Below are positions 7,533 to 14,625 of a stretch of DNA of 23,332 nt, piece after piece. A program made the position numbers and the translations under genes. Numbering within the stretch: the stretch's first letter is position 1; every line of letters begins with the position of its first letter. The notes under the pieces were generated by a model. It saw only the letters and a list, made by a program, of their open reading frames with translations. It was not told the DNA's origin and did no database searches. The stretch is taken from contig NZ_CAKVKB010000048.1 in assembly GCF_934754915.1 (NCBI RefSeq), positions 1-23,332 of the forward strand. Direction: 5' to 3'. Origin of the DNA: an uncultured Clostridium sp. (GTDB lineage: Bacteria > Bacillota > Clostridia > Clostridiales > Clostridiaceae).

Positions 7533-7557
7533 AATTCTATTGGAATATAAAATTAAT

Positions 7558-7677
7558 ATTGTATTTATTTAGCATAAGCCAATAAAATATTCATAAATGA
7601 AATATAGAAGCAATCTAATATACTATTAGATTGCCCAATGTATACTATTACGGTTAATGCTAAATAAATTTTACAAT
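7558..7677. repeat. Multibranch inverted-repeat element in the asnS leader
   Basis: ATTGTA (7558-7563) and TTTATTTAGCAT (7564-7575) pair with ATGCTAAATAAA (7657-7668) and TACAAT (7672-7677), with only a 3-base TTT bulge; a short extension pairs 7577-7580 with 7652-7655. Inside are a perfect 10-bp hairpin GCAATCTAAT/ATTAGATTGC (7610-7619 with 7625-7634) and a weaker hairpin near 7587-7605. TATACTATTA occurs twice, at 7619-7628 and 7641-7650. Read on the - strand the inner hairpin is followed by TTCTATATTT, like a weak terminator. It may be a cis-regulatory leader of asnS, the terminator region of the upstream phosphoesterase gene, or a small palindromic repeat element. No target-site duplication is visible. 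Confidence 0.5.
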
Positions 7678-7711
7678 ACTTTCTTATTCAATGCAATATA
7701 ACATGTAGTAT

Positions 7712-7720
7712 ATTATAGCA
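7712..7720 (-). promoter_or_regulatory. Extended -10 promoter for asnS
   Basis: On the - strand this reads TGCTATAAT, a perfect extended -10. No -35 consensus is seen 16-18 bases upstream, which extended -10 promoters tolerate. It lies just downstream of the phosphoesterase stop codon and would give an asnS transcript with a leader of roughly 230 nt. Confidence 0.55.
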
Positions 7721-7728
7721 AGTGTATA

Positions 7729-8427
7729 TTATTCTATACCTGTTTCGAACGAATGAATCAATGATTGTGGAAAATCAAGCATGGTCATATCTTTAACTAT
7801 TTTTTTGGTTTCATAAGTTAATTCTTTAATTTTAACTTGAACTCCATTAGATTTTGTTATGTCCATGATGCAATATGTAGGATTTGGTCTTCCAATCTTT
7901 GGCTTTCCAACACTTCCACAATTCACAAGAAGCTTGTTCTTAAATTCTTTAGCGCAAGGTATATGTGTATGTGCACAGACAAGAATATCTTCTTTTAATA
8001 AATTCATAACTTCAACAGTATTATCGTTATCTTGAAGAAGATATTCATTTATTTTAGTTGGACTTCCATGAACAAATAGAATATTTTTACCTTCTATATT
8101 TAGCGAAAGAGTAGATGGAAGATTATCCAAATAAAGTCTATTTTCTTCTCTTAGTTCATTTACAGCCCAAGGCATGGAAAAGGAATTTATTGCATTTTCT
8201 CTTATAAAGGAATATTCATTATCTACAACTGAACTATCATAATTTCCTTTTATACAAAGAATATGGCGTCTTCTTATGGTAGATATAACTTCATTAGGGT
8301 GTGGACCATATCCAACTAAATCCCCCAGACAAATTATAGTATCCACTCTTTCATCATCAATATCTTCTAGAACAGTCATAAGTGCATAAATATTAGCATG
8401 AATATCTGATATTACAGCTATTTTCAT
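7729..8427 (-). CDS. Metallophosphoesterase (calcineurin-like, YfcE/MJ0936-type)
   Basis: Small one-domain dinuclear-metal phosphoesterase of 232 residues. All blocks of the superfamily are visible: SDIHAN with D8 and H10, LGDLVGYG with D36, GNYD at 61-64 (the GNH[DE] block with Tyr for His), VHG with H120, and the C-terminal CAHTHIP with H153 and H155. NCGSVGKPK follows, as in the family that includes YfcE phosphodiesterase. The physiological substrate cannot be read from sequence; the YfcE group acts in vitro on phosphodiesters. The start has the strong site AAGGAGGGT 6 bases upstream. Its own promoter (- strand) sits at 8485-8493. It is followed on the same strand by asnS 257 bases later, apparently as a separate unit. 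It is divergent from the peptidase gene. Confidence 0.9.
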   Translation of the reverse strand: MKIAVISDIHANIYALMTVLEDIDDERVDTIICLGDLVGYGPHPNEVISTIRRRHILCIKGNYDSSVVDNEYSFIRENAINSFSMPWAVNELREENRLYLDNLPSTLSLNIEGKNILFVHGSPTKINEYLLQDNDNTVEVMNLLKEDILVCAHTHIPCAKEFKNKLLVNCGSVGKPKIGRPNPTYCIMDITKSNGVQVKIKELTYETKKIVKDMTMLDFPQSLIHSFETGIE

Positions 8428-8484
8428 AAGTTACCCTCCTTGAATGCATATATATTAAGTCATTAATTATTCACTAATAATATT

Positions 8485-8512
8485 ATTATAGCATTTAGAT
8501 TTTAAGTGAGAA
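8485..8512 (-). promoter_or_regulatory. Promoter for the metallophosphoesterase gene
   Basis: The - strand reads TGCTATAAT (8485-8493), the same extended -10 as the asnS promoter. TTCTCA (8507-8512) lies 16 bases from the hexamer as a 4/6 -35. It gives a leader of about 50 nt. On the + strand a TATAAT at 8536-8541 could serve the divergent peptidase gene, but I see no -35 for it. Confidence 0.55.
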
Positions 8513-8592
8513 TATTAATTTTTGTATAAAAGTTATATAATGAAGAAAAAATCCTAATATAAACTAGGTATATAAATAGGAGGTTTAAAAGA

Positions 8593-9669
8593 ATGAAGAG
8601 CCAAAGATTGTTAAATGTTATAAGAGAAATGGAAAAAAAGGATATTTCTCAAATGATAATATCTTCAGCTGCATCCATTTACTATCTTACAGGAAAATGG
8701 ATATGTGCTGGAGAAAGAATGATAGCTTTATATTTAAATAAAAACGGAAATCATAAATTTATAGTCAATAAATTATTTCCCATTGAAGAAGACTTAGGAA
8801 TTGATATTATATGGTATGGAGATGATGAGGATCCAATAAAAATATTAAGTAAAGTGCTTGATAAAAATGAAATATTAGGAGTTGATAAATTTTGGCCAGC
8901 TCAATATCTTATAAGGCTTATGGAACTGAATTCAGTTAAAGGCTTTTTAAATTCATCATCAATAGTGGATGAGCTTAGAATGGTAAAAGATGAAGAAGAA
9001 AGAGAACTTATGAGAAAATCATCAAGAATAAATGACAGGGTTATGGAAGTCCTTCAAAATGAACTTAAAGAAGGATATACAGAAAAATATTATGCACGAT
9101 TATTAGCAGAAATATATGAAAAAGAAGGAGCACAAGGATTTTCTTTTGATCCAATATTGGCTTATGGAGAAAATGCAGCAGATCCACATCATGAACCAGA
9201 TAGTACTCCATTAAAAAAAGGAGACAGTTTAGTTATAGATATTGGAGGGATATATAATCATTATTGTTCGGATATGACTAGAACTGTATTTTTTGGAGCT
9301 GAGCCTAATGATGAACAGAAAAAAATATATGAAATAGTTAAAAGGGCAAACTTAAAAGCTATATCAAAAGTAAAAGAAGGTGTTAAATTTTCAGAAATAG
9401 ATGATGCAGCAAGGAAATTAATATCTGAAGAAGGGTATGGCGATTATTTTACGCATAGAACAGGACATAGTATAGGATTGGAAATTCACGATAAAGGAGA
9501 TGTTAGTTCGATAAATAATGCAGAAGTAAAAGATGGAATGATATTTTCTATTGAACCAGGTATATATTTACCAGGAAATATTGGAGTAAGAATTGAAGAT
9601 TTAGTTCTTGTTACTAAAGATGGATGTGAAGTGTTGAATTCTGTTTCGAAAGAAATAGTTATAATATAA
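8593..9669 (+). CDS. pepQ: M24 family Xaa-Pro peptidase (prolidase / aminopeptidase P-like)
   Basis: Cytosolic dimetal peptidase cleaving the bond before proline in dipeptides or short peptides. The 358 residues split into a creatinase-like N-terminal domain (1-130) and a pita-bread catalytic domain. All five metal ligands are in place: D216 (VIDIGG), D227 (CSDMTRTVFFG), H292 (HRTGHSIGLEIHD), E321 (SIEPGIYLPG) and E335 (VRIEDLV). AYGENAADPHHEPD upstream of the first ligand is typical of proline-specific members rather than methionine aminopeptidase. Whether it is a dipeptidase (PepQ) or an aminopeptidase P cannot be settled by eye, so the symbol is tentative. The start ATG has AGGAGG at 8578-8583. 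It is a single-gene unit ending in a bidirectional terminator. Confidence 0.93.
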   Translation: MKSQRLLNVIREMEKKDISQMIISSAASIYYLTGKWICAGERMIALYLNKNGNHKFIVNKLFPIEEDLGIDIIWYGDDEDPIKILSKVLDKNEILGVDKFWPAQYLIRLMELNSVKGFLNSSSIVDELRMVKDEEERELMRKSSRINDRVMEVLQNELKEGYTEKYYARLLAEIYEKEGAQGFSFDPILAYGENAADPHHEPDSTPLKKGDSLVIDIGGIYNHYCSDMTRTVFFGAEPNDEQKKIYEIVKRANLKAISKVKEGVKFSEIDDAARKLISEEGYGDYFTHRTGHSIGLEIHDKGDVSSINNAEVKDGMIFSIEPGIYLPGNIGVRIEDLVLVTKDGCEVLNSVSKEIVII

Positions 9670-9753
9670 AAAATTATATGTATTCATAAAAATACTAACA
9701 TTTTTACCATAAACAATAAGAAAATATGTTGTAAGACATTTTAATAAAATAAG

Positions 9754-9806
9754 AAATGCAATATTTTTTACTGTTTTATAAATCAGTAAAAAATACTGCA
9801 TTTTTT
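9754..9806. terminator. Bidirectional terminator between pepQ and murC
   Basis: Positions 9754-9773 pair with 9784-9803 with one A-C mismatch; the loop is 10 bases. T residues run to 9806 on the + strand, and the matching A-rich start gives U residues on the - strand. It lies between the convergent pepQ and murC genes and suits both. Confidence 0.85.
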
Positions 9807-9837
9807 ATTAAAGAATAAAGTTTTTATAGAAAAGATA

Positions 9838-11223
9838 TTATTTACCTTCTAAATATTTTTCCCCAACAATTACTACATCTCCAGCACCTACAGTCAGCAA
9901 TAAATCACCATCAGTGAGTCTAGATTTCACATATTCTACAGCTTCATCATGAGAATGTACATTTGTACATTTTAAGCCAGTAGCTCTTATAGCATCACCA
10001 AGTTGGTCAGAAGATACTAAACCAGTATCTTTTTCACGAGCAGCATATATATCCATTAAAATAAGTTCATCACATTCATTAAAGCAGTGTGTGAATTCAT
10101 TAAATAATGTCTTAGTTCTAGTGTAAGTATGTGGTTGGAAGACACAATATATTTTGTTATGATCTATCTTTTTTGCTGTATTTAAAGTAGCTTTAATTTC
10201 TGTTGGATGATGTGCATAGTCATCAATTACAGTAACGCCATTTAATTCACCTTTATATTCAAATCTTTTGTGAGCACCTTTGCAATTTGATAGTCCTTCA
10301 GCTATTTTATCAGAAGGAATATTAAATATTAAAGAGACACATACAGAGGCAAGAGCATTTAATATATTATGTTTTCCTGGAACATTTAAATTTAAAGAGA
10401 ATAATTTTTTGTTCTTTTTATAAACATCAAAAGAAGCACATCCCATTTTATTAAAAGTTATATTTTTAGCTGTTACATCAACATCTTCATTAAATCCATA
10501 GCTTATAGTATTACATTGAGATTTTGCAAGAATATTTTTAACTCTTTCATCATCGCCAAATCCAACAAGATATCCATCGTTAGGAATTAGTTTAGAGAAT
10601 TTCATAAAAGTATCAGATATTTCATTAATATCTTTATAACAATCCAAATGGTCTGCGTCTATATTTAAAATTATTCCAATATAAGGGAAGAATTTTAAGA
10701 ATGACTTTTTATATTCACATGCTTCAGTTAAGAAATATTCACTATTTCCAATTCTGAAATTGCCACCAATAGCATCTAATTCTCCTCCAACTAATATAGT
10801 AGGATCAAGATCAGCTGCTAAAGTGATGTGCGAAAGCATTGATGTACATGTTGTTTTTCCATGAGTTCCAGAAATGGCAACATTGAATTTGTGTCCCTTC
10901 ATAATATGACCTAAAAATTCTGCTCTATCCATTAATGAAATATTTTTTTCTTTAGCAGCTACTATTTCAGGATTATCAGAAGGAATAGCAGCTGTATATA
11001 CTACTAAATTTACATCTTCTTTTATATTTTCTTTGCTATGTCCTATGTAAATTTCAGCACCTTCAGCTTTTAATTTTTCAACTATAGGTGAATTTTTAAA
11101 ATCAGAACCAGAAACTTTAAATCCACTATTTAAAAGAACAGCAGCAAGACCGCTCATGCTTATACCACCAATACCTATAAAATGAACTTTTTTATCTTTA
11201 TCTTTTAAGAAATCAAAAGACAT
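9838..11223 (-). CDS. murC: UDP-N-acetylmuramate--L-alanine ligase
   Basis: Adds L-Ala to UDP-MurNAc in cytosolic peptidoglycan precursor synthesis, using ATP. From the ATG at 11223 the protein has 461 residues, the normal MurC size. It shows the nucleotide-sugar motif GIGGISMSG (17-25), the Mur-ligase P-loop GTHGKTT (119-125), NIDADHLD, DDYAHHPTEI and VFQPHTYTR. The frame stays open another 36 codons upstream to an ATG at 11331, but that extension is hydrophobic, unlike MurC, and has no ribosome binding site. AAGGGG lies about 9 bases before ATG 11223. It is a single gene, convergent with pepQ and divergent from purR. No convincing promoter was found, only an isolated -10-like box (11311-11316, - strand). 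Confidence 0.97.
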   Translation of the reverse strand: MSFDFLKDKDKKVHFIGIGGISMSGLAAVLLNSGFKVSGSDFKNSPIVEKLKAEGAEIYIGHSKENIKEDVNLVVYTAAIPSDNPEIVAAKEKNISLMDRAEFLGHIMKGHKFNVAISGTHGKTTCTSMLSHITLAADLDPTILVGGELDAIGGNFRIGNSEYFLTEACEYKKSFLKFFPYIGIILNIDADHLDCYKDINEISDTFMKFSKLIPNDGYLVGFGDDERVKNILAKSQCNTISYGFNEDVDVTAKNITFNKMGCASFDVYKKNKKLFSLNLNVPGKHNILNALASVCVSLIFNIPSDKIAEGLSNCKGAHKRFEYKGELNGVTVIDDYAHHPTEIKATLNTAKKIDHNKIYCVFQPHTYTRTKTLFNEFTHCFNECDELILMDIYAAREKDTGLVSSDQLGDAIRATGLKCTNVHSHDEAVEYVKSRLTDGDLLLTVGAGDVVIVGEKYLEGK

Positions 11224-11644
11224 GAGATCAACCCCTTCGTTATTTAAATCTTTAATTATAATTTTAGTTGGTATTAAAAAATTAAGATACAAAATTGAGA
11301 CATTGTATAAATTATAGACAGTGAACTCCATACTATAATAATATTTGTAATTTATTATTAATATGTTTCATAATTTAGTGACAATATTAAATTCAAAATC
11401 TTAATTTTACACTTTACCTATAATTATATACATTTTTTTTTGAATCAACCATAGAATCAGAAAAATATATTAAAATCAATTTTTAGTAAAAATAATGAAT
11501 TTATAGAAAAAAATGATTAGAAAAATGAAAAAATTATATATATAATATAACTTTATGGATAAAATTATTGCTATTAATTTAAATTTAGAATAAAATATGA
11601 ATATTAAATGAATTTAACAAATAAAAATTCGTGTAGGTGATATA
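11224..11644. other. AT-rich divergent spacer between murC and purR
   Basis: This 421-base gap carries the 5' regions of both genes. On the + strand a TATAAT at 11541-11546 could serve purR; on the - strand -10-like boxes sit at 11311-11316 and 11423-11428. None has a good -35 partner. I see no PurR operator (PurBox), no strong hairpin and no small gene. Confidence 0.4.
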
Positions 11645-12460
11645 ATGGAGAAATTTACGAGAAATAAAAGAGTGGTTGCTATAACTAAGATATTGATGGA
11701 AAATCCTAATAAAATTATAGGCTTAAATAGATTTCTAGATTTATTAAATGCAGCAAAATCTACAATAAGTGAAGATATTGTAGTAGTTAGAGAAGTTTTA
11801 GAAAGACTTCAAATGGGAAGAATAGAAACAGTTGCAGGTGTTGCAGGTGGAATTAAATATATTCCTGGAAATGGGGATGAAAGCAATAAAGCATTTGCAT
11901 TAGAGTTGTGCAAACAATTAGAAGACGATGGAAGAGTTATTCCAGGTAATATTATTTACATGACAGATTTAATGTATAATCCAGAAATAATAAGCAAAGC
12001 AGGAGTAATGTTATCATCATGCTTTAAAGCAACAGATGTTGATTATGTTATTACTGTAGAAACTAAAGGAATTCCATTAGCCTATGAAGTTGCAAGAAAC
12101 TTAGGTGTACAGTTAGTTATTGCAAGAAGAGATAGTCAAGTGACAGAAGGTCCTACAGTTACAATAAATTATGTTTCGGGAAGTAATGGAAGACTTCAAC
12201 AGATGTCATTATCAAAAAAATCAATGAAAAATCATAGCAGATGTATTTTTATTGATGATTTTATGAAAGGCGGTGGAACCGCTATTGGAATTAAGGATTT
12301 ATTAAAAGAGTTTGATAGTGAATTAGTAGGGATAGGTGTACTAGTTGATAATAAGCAGACAGAAAAGAAACTTGTAGATGAGTATGTTTCTATTGTTGAG
12401 TTAAAAAAAGTTGATAAATCATCAATTGTAGGAATACAACCTTCAAAATTATTTTCATAA
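11645..12460 (+). CDS. purR: PurR-type purine regulator (winged helix + phosphoribosyltransferase fold)
   Basis: Bacillus/Clostridium PurR, a PRPP-sensing DNA-binding regulator of purine genes. The 271 residues include an N-terminal winged-helix domain (about 1-75, FTRNKRVVAITKILMENPNKI at its start) and a type I phosphoribosyltransferase-like domain. The PRPP motif is IFIDDFMKGGGTA, with D204, D205 and T212. As in the family, this domain binds PRPP rather than catalysing transfer. The start ATG has TAGGTGAT just upstream. It is followed by its own long terminator. The purR-spoVG linkage is conserved in Firmicutes, but yabJ (RidA), which lies between them in B. subtilis, is missing. No PurBox is visible upstream, so autoregulation is not supported here. 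Confidence 0.95.
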   Translation: MEKFTRNKRVVAITKILMENPNKIIGLNRFLDLLNAAKSTISEDIVVVREVLERLQMGRIETVAGVAGGIKYIPGNGDESNKAFALELCKQLEDDGRVIPGNIIYMTDLMYNPEIISKAGVMLSSCFKATDVDYVITVETKGIPLAYEVARNLGVQLVIARRDSQVTEGPTVTINYVSGSNGRLQQMSLSKKSMKNHSRCIFIDDFMKGGGTAIGIKDLLKEFDSELVGIGVLVDNKQTEKKLVDEYVSIVELKKVDKSSIVGIQPSKLFS

Positions 12461-12482
12461 TTAGTGTTTGAAACTATAGAAG

Positions 12483-12539
12483 ACAGAAATTATTTAAGAT
12501 GTTAAATACGAACATTTTAAGGTTAATTTCTGTTTTTTT
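12483..12539 (+). terminator. purR terminator
   Basis: ACAGAAATTA (12483-12492) pairs with TAATTTCTGT (12523-12532), and inner TTAAGATGTT (12494-12503) pairs with AACATTTTAA (12511-12520) with one G-U. Eight T residues (12532-12539) follow. It starts 23 bases after the purR stop. Confidence 0.92.
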
Positions 12540-12647
12540 AATTCGAAAATTATATTAGAAATAAATTTAAAATATAGTTAATAATTATTAATAACTCTAA
12601 TAAATTATCAGAAAATTTATTTTTTTTAAATAATTTATTTATTATTA

Positions 12648-12676
12648 AAAGGAATTTAGAAATTTATAGAGAAATT
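12648..12676 (+). promoter_or_regulatory. Sigma-H-like promoter of spoVG
   Basis: AAAGGAATT (12648-12656), 11 bases, then AGAGAAATT (12668-12676) fits the Bacillus sigma-H consensus RnAGGAAWW-N11/12-RnnGAATWW with one mismatch (A for T in GAAT). The predicted transcript start is about 35 bases before the spoVG ATG. spoVG is a classic sigma-H gene in B. subtilis, which supports the reading. The rest of the 259-base gap is the purR terminator and AT-rich DNA. Confidence 0.55.
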
Positions 12677-12719
12677 ATTAAATATTAACTAATTTTATAG
12701 CAACTGGAGGGGTTTAACG

Positions 12720-12995
12720 ATGCAAATTACAGACGTCAGAATTAGAAAGATCGCATCAGAAGGTAAAATGAAAGGAATTGTTTCTGTAACATTTGATAAT
12801 GAATTTGTTGTTCATGATATTAAGGTTATAGAGGGGCAAGCTGGTTTATTTATAGCTATGCCTAGCAGAAAAACACCAGATGGAGAGTTTAAGGATATTG
12901 CTCATCCAATTAATACAGAAGCAAGAGAAAAGATTCAAACTGCTATTTTAGAAGCTTATGAGAAAGCTTTAGCAGAAGAAACAACTCAAGAATAA
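12720..12995 (+). CDS. spoVG: SpoVG septation/regulatory protein
   Basis: Small conserved nucleic-acid-binding regulator of 91 residues; the N-terminus MQITDVRIRKI and the sections GKMKGIVSVTFDNEFVVHDIKVIEG and MPSRKTPDGEFKDIAHPI are diagnostic. SpoVG affects septation and spore cortex formation in Bacillus and binds DNA or RNA in other Firmicutes. The C-terminal tail is acidic and shorter than in some homologues. The start has the strong site GGAGGGG (12706-12712). A sigma-H-like promoter lies upstream and a strong terminator follows, so it is mostly an independent transcript ahead of glmU. Confidence 0.98.
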   Translation: MQITDVRIRKIASEGKMKGIVSVTFDNEFVVHDIKVIEGQAGLFIAMPSRKTPDGEFKDIAHPINTEAREKIQTAILEAYEKALAEETTQE

Positions 12996-13007
12996 GTTAG
13001 AACTATG

Positions 13008-13050
13008 AGAGACTGCTGCATAAAGAATAATTTTGCGGCAGTCTCTTTTT
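13008..13050 (+). terminator. spoVG terminator
   Basis: AGAGACTGCTGCA (13008-13020) pairs with TGCGGCAGTCTCT (13034-13046), 13 pairs with one T-G wobble, followed by TTTTT. It begins 12 bases after the stop. Confidence 0.93.
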
Positions 13051-13062
13051 GATAATATTTTG

Positions 13063-13100
13063 ATCCTATAATTTACACCTTGAAATGTAAATTATAGGAT
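13063..13100. promoter_or_regulatory. Perfect 14-bp dyad just upstream of the glmU promoter
   Basis: ATCCTATAATTTAC (13063-13076) and GTAAATTATAGGAT (13087-13100) are perfect inverted repeats with a 10-base loop. No T-tract follows, so a terminator is unlikely on the + strand. The loop carries CCTTGAAAT (13078-13086), which recurs at 13105-13113 across the glmU -35 box. The location 7 bases before the -35 suggests an operator or upstream control element. Confidence 0.45.
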
Positions 13101-13106
13101 AATGCC

Positions 13107-13135
13107 TTGAAATCAGTGTATGTTTCAAATATAAT
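13107..13135 (+). promoter_or_regulatory. Sigma-A promoter of glmU-prs
   Basis: TTGAAA (13107-13112), 17 bases, TATAAT (13130-13135). This is the best sigma-A promoter in the window: 5/6 for the -35, 6/6 for the -10, ideal spacing. It gives a leader of about 65 bases before the glmU ATG. Confidence 0.8.
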
Positions 13136-13205
13136 TATTATGAATATTGTGAGTAAAAAAAATAAGTTAAATCAATCGTTTAATTAATATAATGAGGTGT
13201 TATTT

Positions 13206-14576
13206 ATGTATAAATGCGCATTAGTTTTAGCAGCTGGGCAAGGTAAAAGAATAAAATCCGATTTACCAAAAGTATTGCACAAAGTTTGTGGCAAAGAGAT
13301 GGTTAAGCATGTTATTGATTCAGTTAGAGGTGCTGGAATAGATGATGTAAATTTAATAATAGGTAAAGGGGCAGAACTTGTAAAAGAAAGAACAAGTGAT
13401 AGAAATGTTTCTTATTCTCTTCAAGAAGAACAACTAGGAACAGGTCATGCGGTGAAATGCTCAAAAGAATTTTTAAAAGATAAAAAAGGTGTTGTTGCTG
13501 TATTTGCTGGTGATACACCATTAATAAAAACATCAACTATTGAAAAATTATTTGCAGAACATATAAATAATGAAAATTCTGCAACAATATTAACTTCATT
13601 AGTTGAAGATCCAACTGGTTATGGAAGAATTGTAAGAGATTCAAATGGCCAAGTATTAAAGATAGTAGAACACAAAGACTGTAATGAAGATGAATTAAAA
13701 ATTAATGAAATGAATACAGCTATCTATTGTTTTGATATTGAATTATTAGTTAAAGCACTAGATAAAATAACTAATAATAATAATCAAGGTGAATATTATT
13801 TAACAGATGTCATAGAAATATTAAAAAAGGACAACAAAAAGATAGGAGCTGTTATAACTGAATTTGAAGAAACAATTGGGGTAAATTCAAGAGTTCAATT
13901 AGCAGAAGCAGAACAAATTCTTAGAAAAAGAATAAACCTTAAACATATGAATAATGGTGTTACTCTTATAGATCCAAATACAACATATATAGGAGTAGAT
14001 GTTGAAATTGGTAAAGATACTATTATTTATCCTAATAATATTTTAGAAGGTAACACTAAAATTGGTGAGAGATGTTTATTGTATCAAAATTCAAGAATAT
14101 CAAACAGTATTATTGAAAATGATGTGGATATTCAATCTTCCGTAATATTAGATAGTAGAATTGGAGAGAATACTACAGTTGGACCTTTTGCATATATTCG
14201 TCCTGAAAGTTCAATTGGAAAGCATGCAAGAATTGGAGATTTTGTTGAGATAAAGAAATCAACTATTGGAGATGGAACTAAAGTATCACATTTAACTTAT
14301 ATTGGAGATGCTGAAGTTGGTTCAGAATGTAATTTTGGATGTGGTACAGTAGTAGTAAATTATGATGGAAAAGTAAAAAATAAAACAATCATAGGAGATC
14401 ATAGTTTTATAGGATGTAACACAAATCTTGTATCTCCAGTAACAGTTGGAGATAATACCTATATTGCAGCGGGATCTACTATAACAAATGAAGTAAAAGA
14501 AGGAGAACTTGCAGTAGCAAGAGCTAAACAGAGAAATATTAGTGGATGGGTAGAAAAAAAGGGCTTAATGAAATAA
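13206..14576 (+). CDS. glmU: Bifunctional GlmU: GlcN-1-P acetyltransferase / GlcNAc-1-P uridyltransferase
   Basis: Makes UDP-GlcNAc for peptidoglycan and teichoic acids in two cytosolic steps. From ATG 13206 the protein has 456 residues, as in B. subtilis (GcaD); an in-frame GTG at 13197 lies inside the ribosome binding site GAGGTG and is not used. The uridyltransferase domain has LAAGQGKRIKSDLPKVLH (8-25) and GDTPLI with metal-binding D103. From about 250 the left-handed beta-helix of hexapeptide repeats follows, with acetyltransferase residues in VSHLTYIGDAEVG; H362 matches E. coli H363. It has its own sigma-A promoter and is co-transcribed with prs 49 bases downstream. Together with murC it marks this window as a wall-precursor region. 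Confidence 0.98.
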   Translation: MYKCALVLAAGQGKRIKSDLPKVLHKVCGKEMVKHVIDSVRGAGIDDVNLIIGKGAELVKERTSDRNVSYSLQEEQLGTGHAVKCSKEFLKDKKGVVAVFAGDTPLIKTSTIEKLFAEHINNENSATILTSLVEDPTGYGRIVRDSNGQVLKIVEHKDCNEDELKINEMNTAIYCFDIELLVKALDKITNNNNQGEYYLTDVIEILKKDNKKIGAVITEFEETIGVNSRVQLAEAEQILRKRINLKHMNNGVTLIDPNTTYIGVDVEIGKDTIIYPNNILEGNTKIGERCLLYQNSRISNSIIENDVDIQSSVILDSRIGENTTVGPFAYIRPESSIGKHARIGDFVEIKKSTIGDGTKVSHLTYIGDAEVGSECNFGCGTVVVNYDGKVKNKTIIGDHSFIGCNTNLVSPVTVGDNTYIAAGSTITNEVKEGELAVARAKQRNISGWVEKKGLMK

Positions 14577-14625
14577 AATAATTAATTTAAAAAGATCCAT
14601 AAATTTTAAGGAGGTCTTCTTAGAT

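Noticed and set aside
7472..7711. T-box riboswitch upstream of asnS
   Set aside because: No AGGGTGGNACCGCG-type antiterminator sequence in the - strand leader; the structure there is different.
11224..11331. 36-codon N-terminal extension of murC
   Set aside because: Hydrophobic and unlike MurC, without a ribosome binding site; ATG 11223 has AAGGGG at good spacing and gives the family length.
12504..12516. PurBox-like sequence AAATACGAACATT after purR
   Set aside because: It matches the PurBox consensus with one mismatch, but it spans the loop and stem of the purR terminator and is downstream of the gene, so it is probably coincidence.
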